From UBA1794 sp031552405 (lineage in GTDB: Bacteria; Bacteroidota; Bacteroidia; Bacteroidales; Bacteroidaceae), in contig JAVBMN010000020.1 in assembly GCA_031552405.1 (NCBI GenBank), positions 43,257 through 107,256 of the forward strand: 64,000 nt of DNA, given 5' to 3'. The position numbers and the translations under genes are program-made. Shown piece after piece: positions 42,773-51,339 of the stretch. Within the stretch, counting starts at the first letter, position 1. Every line of letters begins with the position of its first letter. The notes beneath the pieces were generated by a model. That model did no database searches. It was not told where the DNA came from and worked only from the letters and a program-made list of their open reading frames with translations.

Positions 42773-44350
42773 ATGAAACTTATTTGGGTGCTGCTCTTGG
42801 GGGCAATTATTAGTATCAACACCTTTGCGCAGCAGGCGGTGGAGTGGGGAAACTGGAAGACCTGGGGAGACCAAGGCAATGGAAGGTATGTAAACCCAGT
42901 GATCCCGGCGGATTATAGTGATATAGACTGCATCCGGGTAGGGGATGATTATTATGCGATCTCTTCCACCTTTCAATTCTCTCCGGGAATGACGCTTCTG
43001 CACTCTACGGACCTAGTCAATTGGGAGATTTGCGGAAATGTAATAGAAGACCTGACCCAGATCAGTGAAGAGTTGAACTGGACTCGCATGAACCGCTACG
43101 GAAAGGGGGTGTGGGCCGGAACGCTCAGGTATCATAACGATCGTTTCTATGTATTCTTCGGCACTCCGGATGAAGGGTATTTCATGACCTCTTCGGCACG
43201 CCCCGAAGGGCCTTGGGAACCTTTAGCCCCGCTCCTCTCCGAGCCTGGGTGGGACGACTGCTCTGCCATGTGGGATGACGATGGAAAAGCCTGCTTCATA
43301 GGGACTCATTTCGCAGACGGGTATAAGACGTACCTCTTCAAGATGTCGGAGGACGGGAAAAGCATTGACCGGAAATCGGCCGTATTAATGAATACAGGAA
43401 GTGGCCGCGAAGCCAATAAACAGATTAAAGTAAACGGATGGTACTATTTGATCTTCAGCGAGCACAAGAATGGAATCGGCCGTTATGTGATGGCCAAACG
43501 CTCCCAAAAAATGTGGGGCCCGTACAAAGAAGAGAAGCAACTGGCACAACCCAGTCGGGAGGCGATGGAGCCCAACCAGGGAGGTATCGTGCTGGGAAAG
43601 GACGGGAACTGGTATTTCTTCACCCATCACGGTACAGGCGAGTGGAGCGGACGAATTGCCAGTCTGCTGCCTGTAACCTGGATAGACGGATGGCCCATTA
43701 TAGGCGAAGTGCTTCCGCAGGGTATCGGAGCCATGAAGTGGGAAGGGGCTATACCCTTTGACAGCAAAGAAAAACTAAGCATCCGGCGGAGTGATGACTT
43801 TGACCAAGAAAAACTTTTTGCGCAATGGCAGTGGAATTACCAGCCACGGAAGGAGAAATTCTCTTTAACAGAACGCCCGGGATGGCTACGTCTGAAAGCC
43901 TTCCTTCCCTTAAAGGCCAATCAACTGATGTATGCTGGAAATACACTGACGCAGCGCTGTTTCAGGAAACAAAGCAATGATGTCATCCTGAAAATGGATC
44001 TCACACACATGACGGACGGGCAAAAGAACGGACTTTGCCACTTCTCTTCCCAGCATGCCGCCATTGGTGTAGTGAAGGAAGGAGATGCATGCTATCTTGA
44101 ATACCGAAAGAATAATCAGATAACCCGTGGAGCGCAACTCACAACGCCCTACATCTGGCTCAAATCGAAATGGGGATTAGACGGGAAATCGTACTTTTAT
44201 TACAGTCAGGACGGAGATCATTTCATGCCCTTCGGAGACCCTTATCAGTTAGTGTGGGGAAACTACCGGGGAGATCGTTTAGGCATTTATTGCTTCAATG
44301 ACAACCAAGAAAGCGGATTCGTGGATGTGGATTATTTCCACTATCAATAG
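42773..44350 (+). CDS. Secreted GH43 (GH43_12-like) glycosidase with C-terminal beta-sandwich
   Basis: 525 residues with signal peptide 1-20. The GH43 domain spans about 38-335: Asp in YSDIDCIRVGDDYY (D50 or D52), Asp pair in WDDCSAM (D161/D162), and E213 in GREANKQI as acid candidate. The opening motif and the FSPGMTLLHSTDLVNW segment resemble subfamily GH43_12 (alpha-L-arabinofuranosidase or beta-xylosidase). Residues 355-525 match the concanavalin-like C-terminal domain of beta-xylosidase-type GH43 enzymes. It is the last carbohydrate gene of the locus, 27 bases after the 41369 gene. Predicted to remove arabinose or xylose side groups before backbone attack. Confidence 0.8.
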   Translation: MKLIWVLLLGAIISINTFAQQAVEWGNWKTWGDQGNGRYVNPVIPADYSDIDCIRVGDDYYAISSTFQFSPGMTLLHSTDLVNWEICGNVIEDLTQISEELNWTRMNRYGKGVWAGTLRYHNDRFYVFFGTPDEGYFMTSSARPEGPWEPLAPLLSEPGWDDCSAMWDDDGKACFIGTHFADGYKTYLFKMSEDGKSIDRKSAVLMNTGSGREANKQIKVNGWYYLIFSEHKNGIGRYVMAKRSQKMWGPYKEEKQLAQPSREAMEPNQGGIVLGKDGNWYFFTHHGTGEWSGRIASLLPVTWIDGWPIIGEVLPQGIGAMKWEGAIPFDSKEKLSIRRSDDFDQEKLFAQWQWNYQPRKEKFSLTERPGWLRLKAFLPLKANQLMYAGNTLTQRCFRKQSNDVILKMDLTHMTDGQKNGLCHFSSQHAAIGVVKEGDACYLEYRKNNQITRGAQLTTPYIWLKSKWGLDGKSYFYYSQDGDHFMPFGDPYQLVWGNYRGDRLGIYCFNDNQESGFVDVDYFHYQ

Positions 44351-44390
44351 CTGCCAACACTTCTTTTTATGAAGAAACGCTAACAAGCAC

Positions 44391-44420
44391 TTGTCATACT
44401 GATTATAATTTGTACTTTTG
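44391..44420 (+). promoter_or_regulatory. Promoter of the sigma-54 activator operon
   Basis: TTG at 44391-44393 and TACTTTTG at 44413-44420 with 19 bases between them, the standard Bacteroidetes -33/-7 layout; 28 bases before the ATG at 44449. Confidence 0.7.
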
Positions 44421-44448
44421 TCTTCCATTTTTATGCGAGTTCCATTTT

Positions 44449-45702
44449 ATGACCAGCGCTGACATCCAACAGGTTAAATTACGTTTCGGCATTATAGGCA
44501 ATGACGAGGCACTGAACCGTGCCATCGACATTGCCATTCAGGTGGCGCCTACCGACCTTTCTGTGCTCATCACCGGAGAGAGTGGCGTGGGTAAAGAGAA
44601 CTTTCCCAAGATCATCCACCAGTTCAGTCGTCGTAAACACGGCCAGTACATTGCTGTAAACTGTGGTGCCATCCCCGAAGGCACCATTGACTCCGAACTC
44701 TTCGGACACGAAAAAGGTGCCTTCACCGGAGCTATCGGTGAGCGAAAAGGATACTTTGGCGAAGCCAATGGCGGCACCATCTTCCTAGACGAAGTAGGCG
44801 AACTTCCATTAGCCACCCAGGCACGACTGCTGCGCGTACTGGAATCGGGCGAATTCATTAAAGTAGGTTCTTCCAAAGTAGAAAAGACGGATGTACGCAT
44901 CGTAGCTGCTACCAATGTGCGCCTGTTGGACGCTATCAGCCAAGGCCGTTTCCGCGAAGACCTCTTCTACCGCCTCAACACTGTGCCTATCCAGATACCC
45001 GCCCTGCGGGAACGGAAGAGTGACGTGGTACTGCTTTTTCGTAAATTCGCGGCCGACTTTGCCGAAAAATATAAGATGCCCGCCATCCAGCTCACCGAAG
45101 AAGGGCGCAAAACCCTTATGCAATACGCTTGGCCCGGTAACGTGCGCCAGTTGAAGAATGTAACAGAGCAAATCTCCATCATTGAGAAAAATCGCGAGAT
45201 TGATGCAGAACTGTTACTCAAATATCTGCCTGCCACCCCACAATCTACCCTTCTCCCCATGGTGATAGGCAGCGGACACAGCGGGAAAAGCTTTGAAAGC
45301 GAACGGGAAATCCTGTATCAGGTGCTTTTCGACATGCGTAAGGATGTGAACGACCTCAAAACACTGGTACATGAGATGAAAGCCGAGAAGAAGGAAGCAG
45401 CCGGCGATACTGCTGCCCGTGCCAACCTCATGACCACTTACAACCTGACTCCAAACGAAAGGCATGCCCACATCCAAAGTCCGATGGAAACAACTCATTA
45501 TGAATCTCCTCAAATGGTGGATGAAGACATCCAGGATACGGAGGAATACATAGAAGAAACCCTCTCGCTGGACGAAGTGGAAAAAGAAATGATATGCAAA
45601 GCACTGGAGAAGCACCACGGACGCCGTAAACTGGCCGCCCGCGATTTGAACATCTCCGAACGAACCCTCTACCGAAAGATTAAAGCGTATGGACTGGAAT
45701 AA
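44449..45702 (+). CDS. Sigma-54-dependent (AAA+/Fis) transcriptional activator
   Basis: The chosen start is the ATG at 44449, downstream of the promoter (417 residues); the frame to 44410 overlaps the -7 box. An AAA+ central domain begins almost at once (about 10-235): Walker A GESGVGKE, the sigma-54 contact loop GAFTGA (in KGAFTGAIG), Walker B GGTIFLDEVGE, arginine finger region FREDLFYRL. The C-terminal Fis-type helix-turn-helix occupies about 370-417 (GRRKLAARDLNISERTLYRKIK). No receiver or PAS domain is present, so input must come by another route. It overlaps the next gene by 14 bases. The order activator, lptE-like, TPR, secG is a familiar Bacteroidales arrangement. Confidence 0.92.
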   Translation: MTSADIQQVKLRFGIIGNDEALNRAIDIAIQVAPTDLSVLITGESGVGKENFPKIIHQFSRRKHGQYIAVNCGAIPEGTIDSELFGHEKGAFTGAIGERKGYFGEANGGTIFLDEVGELPLATQARLLRVLESGEFIKVGSSKVEKTDVRIVAATNVRLLDAISQGRFREDLFYRLNTVPIQIPALRERKSDVVLLFRKFAADFAEKYKMPAIQLTEEGRKTLMQYAWPGNVRQLKNVTEQISIIEKNREIDAELLLKYLPATPQSTLLPMVIGSGHSGKSFESEREILYQVLFDMRKDVNDLKTLVHEMKAEKKEAAGDTAARANLMTTYNLTPNERHAHIQSPMETTHYESPQMVDEDIQDTEEYIEETLSLDEVEKEMICKALEKHHGRRKLAARDLNISERTLYRKIKAYGLE

Positions 45703-46222
45703 ACTGTACCGGAAGAAAACAGTTACATTGTTCACCTTCACCTTATTATTAATAACAGGAGTAGGGTGTACCGTGTCTTACAGCTTTAACGGATCTTCTA
45801 TCGACTATAGCAAAACCCGCACCATCAGCATTGCCGATTTTCCCATTCGTGCCGATTATGTATATGCGCCCATGGCTATTGTATTCAATGAAGGCCTGCA
45901 ATCTATCTATGCCCGCCAAACCAAGCTGAGGCAGATCAACAAAGGGGCCGACCTGGAGATCTCCGGCGAAATCATCGGATACCGTCAGATCAATCAGGCT
46001 GTAAAAGCCGACGGATATGCCTCGGAGGTAAAGCTGGAAATGGAGGTAAACGTGCGTTTTACCAACAACAACAAACACGAAGAAGACTTTGAAAAAAAGT
46101 TCTCTTCCAACCGCATGTTTGATGCCTCGCAGCCCTTGATTACCGTACAGGATGACCTTATCAATGAAATGACCAAAGACATTGCCGAACAGATCTTTAA
46201 CGCTACCGTAGCCAACTGGTAG
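45689..46222 (+). CDS. lptE: LptE-like outer-membrane LPS assembly lipoprotein
   Basis: 177 residues with a lipoprotein signal peptide (lipobox ending GVGC, Cys27). The mature part begins VSYSFNGSSIDYSKTRTISI, has a central strand with DLEISGEIIGYRQ, and ends in a helix (DLINEMTKDIAEQIF), matching the Bacteroidetes LptE family. LptE plugs and assists LptD in moving LPS into the outer leaflet. It overlaps the end of the sigma-54 activator by 14 bases, implying translational coupling, and is followed by a TPR gene and secG. Confidence 0.8.
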   Translation: MDWNKLYRKKTVTLFTFTLLLITGVGCTVSYSFNGSSIDYSKTRTISIADFPIRADYVYAPMAIVFNEGLQSIYARQTKLRQINKGADLEISGEIIGYRQINQAVKADGYASEVKLEMEVNVRFTNNNKHEEDFEKKFSSNRMFDASQPLITVQDDLINEMTKDIAEQIFNATVANW

Positions 46223-46238
46223 TCCTTAACCGCCTGCC

Positions 46239-46967
46239 ATGAATACCACTCAAATCCTGCACCTGACACGTCATCCGGAATTCCTGAACCGTGATACGCT
46301 GTACGAACTGAGGAACCTTCTCAGTCACTACCCCTATTTCTCTATAGCACGCATCCTGTATCTGCACAATCTGTACCTGTTGCGGGAACAAAGCTTTCAG
46401 GAAGAGCTGAAAATGGCCGCATTACAGGTGAGCGATCGCCACCGACTGTTCCAGGTCATTGAAGGCCACAAGTACCAATACGTACCCAAGCGTACCGAGC
46501 AATCCACCCCTGCTCCGTCCGCACTACAGGGCGAAAACCAGACGGGAGAGAGCCGTACCCTGGACCTCATCAACCAGTTCCTTTCTCAACAGCCCGAGAA
46601 AGAAATACTCGTACCCTTTGATCTCACCAGTGATTACACGACCTACCTGTTGGAAGAAAATACGGAAAGTTCCCCCATAGAAAAACCTGCGAAGAAAGAA
46701 AGACCACATACCCCTGCCAGGCCCACCCCTCTCACTCAATCGATCAAGGAGGAAGAACCCGAAGAAGAGCCAATCGCAGAAACAGAAGCGATGGATGAGA
46801 GCTATTTTACCCTCACCTTAGCTAAAATATACACAAAACAAGGGCAATACGAGAAAGCACTTGAAATTATTAAAAGCATAAGTTTGAAGAATCCAAAAAA
46901 AAGTGCTTACTTTGCAGACCAAATTCGATATTTGGAGAAACTAATTATTAACTCAAAAAAGAAATAG
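46239..46967 (+). CDS. Tetratricopeptide-repeat protein
   Basis: 242 residues and no signal peptide. The N-terminal half is helical (NRDTLYELRNLLSHYPYFSIARILYL). The middle is a low-complexity acidic/Pro region (about 85-180). One clear TPR unit lies near the C-terminus (LAKIYTKQGQYEKALEIIKS). It is a cytoplasmic protein of unknown role, conserved between lptE and secG in Bacteroidales. It lies 16 bases after lptE and 5 bases before secG. Confidence 0.75.
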   Translation: MNTTQILHLTRHPEFLNRDTLYELRNLLSHYPYFSIARILYLHNLYLLREQSFQEELKMAALQVSDRHRLFQVIEGHKYQYVPKRTEQSTPAPSALQGENQTGESRTLDLINQFLSQQPEKEILVPFDLTSDYTTYLLEENTESSPIEKPAKKERPHTPARPTPLTQSIKEEEPEEEPIAETEAMDESYFTLTLAKIYTKQGQYEKALEIIKSISLKNPKKSAYFADQIRYLEKLIINSKKK

Positions 46968-46972
46968 AAGAT

Positions 46973-47359
46973 ATGTATTTACTTTTGATCATCCTCATTG
47001 TTGTGGCTGCAATCATGCTAAGCTTCGTCGTGTTGATTCAAAATTCTAAAGGAGGCGGTCTTGCTTCTAACTTTTCATCTTCCAACCAGATTATGGGAGT
47101 GCGTAAGACTACCGATTTTCTGGAAAAAGCCACTTGGGCACTTGCTGGTGTTATTGTAGTATTAAGCATTGTGAGTGCTTATACACTACCTACTTCCGGT
47201 GTAGCACAGCAATCGGTGCTTATGAAAGATGCGCAGGAAAATGCCGCTACCAATCCGCTGAATGCACCTGCTGGTTTCGGTACTCCGCAAAGCAATGACC
47301 AGCAAGATGCTTCTGCTCCACAGGGAAATGAAGCAGCTCCGGAAGCACCAGCCAACTAA
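46973..47359 (+). CDS. secG: Protein translocase subunit SecG
   Basis: 128 residues. It has two membrane helices (about 2-24 and 52-72) joined by the conserved cytoplasmic loop LIQNSKGGGLASNF, the SecG signature. The C-terminal tail is long, polar and Asn/Gln/Pro rich, as common in Bacteroidetes. SecG assists SecYEG-dependent export. It lies 5 bases after the TPR gene, at the end of the 44449-47359 operon or continuing into the next cassette (21-base gap). Confidence 0.9.
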   Translation: MYLLLIILIVVAAIMLSFVVLIQNSKGGGLASNFSSSNQIMGVRKTTDFLEKATWALAGVIVVLSIVSAYTLPTSGVAQQSVLMKDAQENAATNPLNAPAGFGTPQSNDQQDASAPQGNEAAPEAPAN

Positions 47360-47380
47360 TTACTGAAACAGTACCCTCGT

Positions 47381-48253
47381 ATGGAATATCTGCATTACAA
47401 TGTAGCACACCATTCATTTACAATAGCCGCACCCCTATCAGGTGCGGTTTTTGCAATTATGCCTTCCTATCAGCCTTTCCAGTTAAAGGAGGCGCCAGCC
47501 ACACCGGTCTTTACCCTGACACTTTCCGAAGAGGAACTGACTACAGATGCCCCTTTTTACACCTCTTTCGAGTGGGATGATGCCAAGTGTGAGGTGTATC
47601 GTAACGAGGAAGAATATGCCTTCCGGATGACCCCGATAGACAGTACGGAAAGTTTCCTGATGAAGTGTGACACACGCTTTTCACGCGCCTATCTACAACA
47701 AAGGGTGGAACATCCGGCTTTTGGATTCATCCTGGGAAACTTTATCATGAGTTTGTACGCATTCTCCTCAGTAGACCAGGATACCCTTCTTATGCATGCT
47801 TCCGTGATACGCCACCAAGGGAAAGGATACCTTTTTCAAGGAAAAAGTGGAACAGGGAAAAGCACTCACAGCTCTCTGTGGATTAAACATATACCACAGG
47901 CCGAGTTGCTGAATGATGACAACCCCGTAATTCGTATGATTGATGGCGAAGCCCGTGTATTTGGCTCGCCTTGGAGCGGAAAAACGCCTTGCTATCGCAA
48001 CGAGGAGGCCCCTATTGGCGCATTTGTTCGCTTAAGTCAGGCACCACAGAACCGCATCAACCGTCAGCAGGTACCACAGGCCTTTGCCTCCATATTCCCC
48101 TCCTGTTCTTCCATGAAATGGGACAAGCGAGTGAATGATGCCATCTGCCATACTGTAGGATTATTGGCCACACAGGTACCTGTATATCATTTGGAATGCC
48201 TGCCTGACGAGGCTGCAGCGCAACTCTGCCACCAAACCGTAACGCATTCCTAA
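47381..48253 (+). CDS. HPr-kinase-like protein (peptide-modification-associated kinase family)
   Basis: 290 residues, shorter than true HPr kinase/phosphorylase and lacking its N-terminal domain. Walker A GKSGTGKST (about 155-163) and a downstream acidic NDDNPVIR pair fit the HprK C-terminal fold; SPWSGKTPCY is typical of the HprK-related family found near PqqD-like genes. In some lasso peptide clusters relatives phosphorylate the peptide. Here it heads a four-gene cassette: kinase-like, S24/S26 peptidase (17 bases downstream), PqqD-like, ABC exporter. Likely cytoplasmic. Substrate unknown. Confidence 0.75.
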   Translation: MEYLHYNVAHHSFTIAAPLSGAVFAIMPSYQPFQLKEAPATPVFTLTLSEEELTTDAPFYTSFEWDDAKCEVYRNEEEYAFRMTPIDSTESFLMKCDTRFSRAYLQQRVEHPAFGFILGNFIMSLYAFSSVDQDTLLMHASVIRHQGKGYLFQGKSGTGKSTHSSLWIKHIPQAELLNDDNPVIRMIDGEARVFGSPWSGKTPCYRNEEAPIGAFVRLSQAPQNRINRQQVPQAFASIFPSCSSMKWDKRVNDAICHTVGLLATQVPVYHLECLPDEAAAQLCHQTVTHS

Positions 48254-48270
48254 AAGCCCCTGTGGATACC

Positions 48271-48759
48271 ATGAAAGAAACTCCCCGTGTAGCCATTGCC
48301 AACTGCCTGTTGCTGCCGCAGATCAAGGATCTTATTCTCAACGGGCATACCGTAACCATTCTGGTACGCGGTAATAGCATGAATCCGTTTATGGTAGACC
48401 GCCGGGACAAAGTGACCATCGCCCCTCTTAACCACGAACCACGCATAGGCGATCTGCTCCTGGCATACGACGCACCCTATGACCGTTATGTACTGCACCG
48501 CCTCATCCGTACCGAATACCCCTCGGCAGGCAAAAGCGATAGCCAGAACTCTGAAACGATGTATGTGCTCATGGGAGATGGAAATACACAAGGGACGGAA
48601 TGCATCTTACGCCAGGATATAATAGGTGTGGTAACCGCCATCCTCAGAAAAAAGAGAGCCTACTCTACCAACTCCATTCTATGGAAAGGCTACTCAGCCG
48701 CCTGGATATCCCTAAAGCCCGTTCGTCGCTGGTTGTTGGCGGGCTGGAGAAGAATATAA
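48271..48759 (+). CDS. S24/S26-family peptidase (signal-peptidase-like)
   Basis: 162 residues from the ATG at 48271 (an in-frame GTG at 48262 would add three). The catalytic Ser lies in GNSMNPFM; YVLHRLIR carries a His where bacterial signal peptidase I has Lys, as in SipW/Sec11-type enzymes; MGDGN is the usual GD box. The N-terminal membrane anchor of true signal peptidases is missing; the C-terminus (WKGYSAAWISLKPVRRWLL) is amphipathic and may touch the membrane. Placed between an HprK-like and a PqqD-like gene, it is a candidate leader peptidase for a modified peptide, which is an inference. Confidence 0.75.
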   Translation: MKETPRVAIANCLLLPQIKDLILNGHTVTILVRGNSMNPFMVDRRDKVTIAPLNHEPRIGDLLLAYDAPYDRYVLHRLIRTEYPSAGKSDSQNSETMYVLMGDGNTQGTECILRQDIIGVVTAILRKKRAYSTNSILWKGYSAAWISLKPVRRWLLAGWRRI

Positions 48760-48783
48760 ACCCACTTTATTACTTAATACACT

Positions 48784-49050
48784 ATGAAACAGAAAGAAGG
48801 ATTCAAGTTACGCCACATAGGCAAAGAGCACATCATTGTAGCTGAAGGACTGGAAAACATTGATTTTAGTAAGATCATCTCCCTGAACGACTCCGCTTCC
48901 ATGCTGTGGGAAGCCATAGAAGGAAAAGAATTCACAGTTGAAGAGCTGGCCGACCTGCTTATCGAAGAATTCAACATAGATCATGAAACCGCTTTGGCCG
49001 ATGCCCAGTCACTGGCAGAAGGCTGGATTGACGCTGGAATTGTAAGCTAG
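48784..49050 (+). CDS. PqqD-family peptide-recognition protein
   Basis: 88 residues, the usual size for PqqD. Hallmarks are GFKLRHIGKEHIIVAEG, then FSKIISLNDSASMLWEAIEGKEFT, then the winged helix (VEELADLLIEEFNID) and WIDAGIV. PqqD-like domains (RiPP recognition elements) hold leader peptides for modifying enzymes. There is no radical SAM, cyclase or transglutaminase neighbour. It lies 24 bases after the peptidase gene and 9 bases before the ABC transporter gene. Confidence 0.88.
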   Translation: MKQKEGFKLRHIGKEHIIVAEGLENIDFSKIISLNDSASMLWEAIEGKEFTVEELADLLIEEFNIDHETALADAQSLAEGWIDAGIVS

Positions 49051-49059
49051 TAACCACAA

Positions 49060-50733
49060 ATGCCTGCCCGTACGCCTGCCAACACCCTCCGCCAGGCTGC
49101 CCCAAAAGCACTTGCACTCCTTCGCTGGCTGTGGGGAAGCAGTCGCGGACGCCGAATGCCCCTCTTCGTAAACTGCCTGCTAGGCACTGCGAATGTGGGT
49201 CTTGGCTTACTCTTTATATGGTATTCCAAACGGGTGATAGATACTGCTACCGGAGATCTGGAAAGTAGTATCTGGGTAGAAGGGACCTATACAGCCCTGC
49301 TGTTACTGGCACAAATAATTCTGAATGGAGCAGAGACCTGGCTCACCAACCGCATGCAGGTGAATGTGGCCAACGAGATGCGACAAGGCCTGTTCCTCCA
49401 TATCCTGCAAAGCCGCTGGAACTCCCTGCACACCCTGCATACCGGGGATATAGTAAACCGTATTGAGCAAGACACTCAGCAGGTGGTAAACCTACTGACT
49501 GCTACCCTCCCTTCACTGATTATCAGCAGTGTGCAACTCACAGCCGCCTTTGTGTTTTTCTGTTATCTCGATGCCCGATTGGCTTGGATCACATTGGGAA
49601 TCATCCCGGTATGCCTGCTATTCAGTAAACTATATGTGCGCAGGATGCGTCGTTTTACACGGGAGATCAGACACAGCGACAGCCGCATCCAGTCGGTTAT
49701 TCAGGAAAGTGTACAACACCGTACTGTCATCAAGACACTGGAAGAACGCCCGCGCCATCTGAATCTGCTGGACGATCTGCAACAAACACTACGCATGCAG
49801 ATCAACCGCCGCACCCGATTCTCTATCCTTTCGCGCAGCACGGTAGCCATAGGTTTCGCCGGAGGATATCTCACCGCCTTCCTGTGGGGAGCACATCAAA
49901 TGTCCATTGGGTTGATTACCTTCGGTACGATGACGGCCTTCCTGCAGTTGGTTAATCAGATCCAGTCGCCTGCCTATTCCCTGTCACGGCTTGTACCGGG
50001 AATTATCAATACGTTGACTGCCGCCGAGCGACTCATTGAACTGGAAAAGCTGCCTGCCGAAGAACAAGGATCTCCCCTCCTATTGGAAGGAGCTCCGGAA
50101 GTGCGTTTGCAGCATGTACACTTCCATTATGACGACAACCGCGGCATAAAGGAAATCTTCCGTCACCTGAACCTCGTCTTCCCCGCAGGAAGCAGCACCG
50201 CCGTACTGGGTGAAACAGGAGCCGGAAAGACTACCCTGATCCGCCTGTTGCTAGCCCTCACCCAGCCTGACAAGGGGGAGATCACACTACATACAGCGAG
50301 CGAATCGCACCCGGTGAGCCCACAGACCCGCATCAATTTCGTATATGTTCCGCAAGGAAACACCCTGTTCAGCGGTAGCATACGCGACAATCTTCTGATG
50401 GGAAACCCCGCTGCCACGGAAGAGGATATGCGCCGGGTACTGGAAATAGCCGAGGCGCAGTTTGTATTTGATCTCGACAACGATCTTGAAACCTCTCTAT
50501 CCGAAAATGGAGGAGGCCTATCCGAAGGGCAGGCTCAACGCATCGCCATCGCCCGTTCGCTACTCCGTCCGGGAGGTATTCTGCTATTCGATGAAGCCAC
50601 CTCAGCCCTCGATACCGAAACAGAAGAGCGCCTGCTGCAAAACCTCAGTCGGCATCACGCCCATAAGACGCGCATCTTCATTACTCACCACCCAGCCCTT
50701 GCAGCTTGTTGCGACCAGGTTTTCAAATTATAA
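49060..50733 (+). CDS. ABC transporter, fused permease and ATPase (peptide exporter type)
   Basis: 557 residues. The type-1 exporter membrane domain spans about 30-310 with six predicted helices; the nucleotide-binding domain spans about 345-557: Walker A GETGAGKTT (about 383-391), Q-loop VPQGN, signature LSEGQ, Walker B ILLFDEAT, switch ITHH. It lacks the C39 peptidase domain of bacteriocin exporters, so processing would fall to the separate S24/S26 peptidase. As the last gene of the cassette it probably exports the product of the kinase/PqqD system. It is a half-transporter and should dimerise. Confidence 0.88.
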   Translation: MPARTPANTLRQAAPKALALLRWLWGSSRGRRMPLFVNCLLGTANVGLGLLFIWYSKRVIDTATGDLESSIWVEGTYTALLLLAQIILNGAETWLTNRMQVNVANEMRQGLFLHILQSRWNSLHTLHTGDIVNRIEQDTQQVVNLLTATLPSLIISSVQLTAAFVFFCYLDARLAWITLGIIPVCLLFSKLYVRRMRRFTREIRHSDSRIQSVIQESVQHRTVIKTLEERPRHLNLLDDLQQTLRMQINRRTRFSILSRSTVAIGFAGGYLTAFLWGAHQMSIGLITFGTMTAFLQLVNQIQSPAYSLSRLVPGIINTLTAAERLIELEKLPAEEQGSPLLLEGAPEVRLQHVHFHYDDNRGIKEIFRHLNLVFPAGSSTAVLGETGAGKTTLIRLLLALTQPDKGEITLHTASESHPVSPQTRINFVYVPQGNTLFSGSIRDNLLMGNPAATEEDMRRVLEIAEAQFVFDLDNDLETSLSENGGGLSEGQAQRIAIARSLLRPGGILLFDEATSALDTETEERLLQNLSRHHAHKTRIFITHHPALAACCDQVFKL

Positions 50734-50753
50734 CCTTTAGACTTATACCTCAG

Positions 50754-51170
50754 ATGAATACACTTTTATTAAGGGATGAGAAGATATTCCCAAACGAAAC
50801 CGTATTAAAAAAAGCACTGAAAGACAATTACCCGGCCTTCGAAGAGTTCTACCATTTTTTTGCAGCACAAGAAGTAAGACTGGAATGGAGGTATTACAGA
50901 GATGGAAAAGCCTGGCTGGGAAAACTCCTGCTGAGAGAAAGAAAAAACCTCGGCTGGCTTTCTGTCTATGACGACCATTTCCGAGTTACCTTCTATTTCC
51001 CGGAAAAACACAAAGGAAAAGTTTCCAGACTCTCCATTACCCCCGCTCTCAAAGAAGAATTCTTCCAACAAAGCCTCATCAAGAAACTAAACCCCTTGTC
51101 TATCCGCATATCCGATAAAGAAGCGCTAAAGGATCTATCAGAAGTTCTGCTATTAAAAATAAGTTTATAA
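50754..51170 (+). CDS. DUF3788-like protein
   Basis: The chosen start is the ATG at 50754 (138 residues); the frame to 50706 lies inside the ABC gene. The sequence features ERLEWRYY-type strands (VRLEWRYYRDGKAWLGKLL) and FRVTFYFPEKHKG, which resemble DUF3788 proteins, small alpha/beta proteins of unknown function. It follows the ABC gene by 20 bases and may be co-transcribed, but DUF3788 is not known to belong to peptide export systems. Confidence 0.6.
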   Translation: MNTLLLRDEKIFPNETVLKKALKDNYPAFEEFYHFFAAQEVRLEWRYYRDGKAWLGKLLLRERKNLGWLSVYDDHFRVTFYFPEKHKGKVSRLSITPALKEEFFQQSLIKKLNPLSIRISDKEALKDLSEVLLLKISL

Positions 51171-51339
51171 TAATCCGGTGTCATATCCGATAGCTAAACG
51201 GACAGACTGTACCAAACACTTCTATTAAAAATATATTTCAGGCACAATAAAACCCCAAAAAAACGGTTTACTAAATCGTACTAATCACACTATTTCCCAT
51301 TATCTCATACTTCTGGGATAATGACATACCGGATAAGAT

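Noticed and set aside
47381..48253. Classical HPr kinase/phosphorylase (HprK)
   Set aside because: The N-terminal domain and canonical HprK signature are missing; length and neighbours fit the peptide-associated relatives.
48271..48759. House-keeping signal peptidase I (LepB)
   Set aside because: No N-terminal membrane anchor and His instead of the catalytic Lys; a specialised peptidase is more likely.
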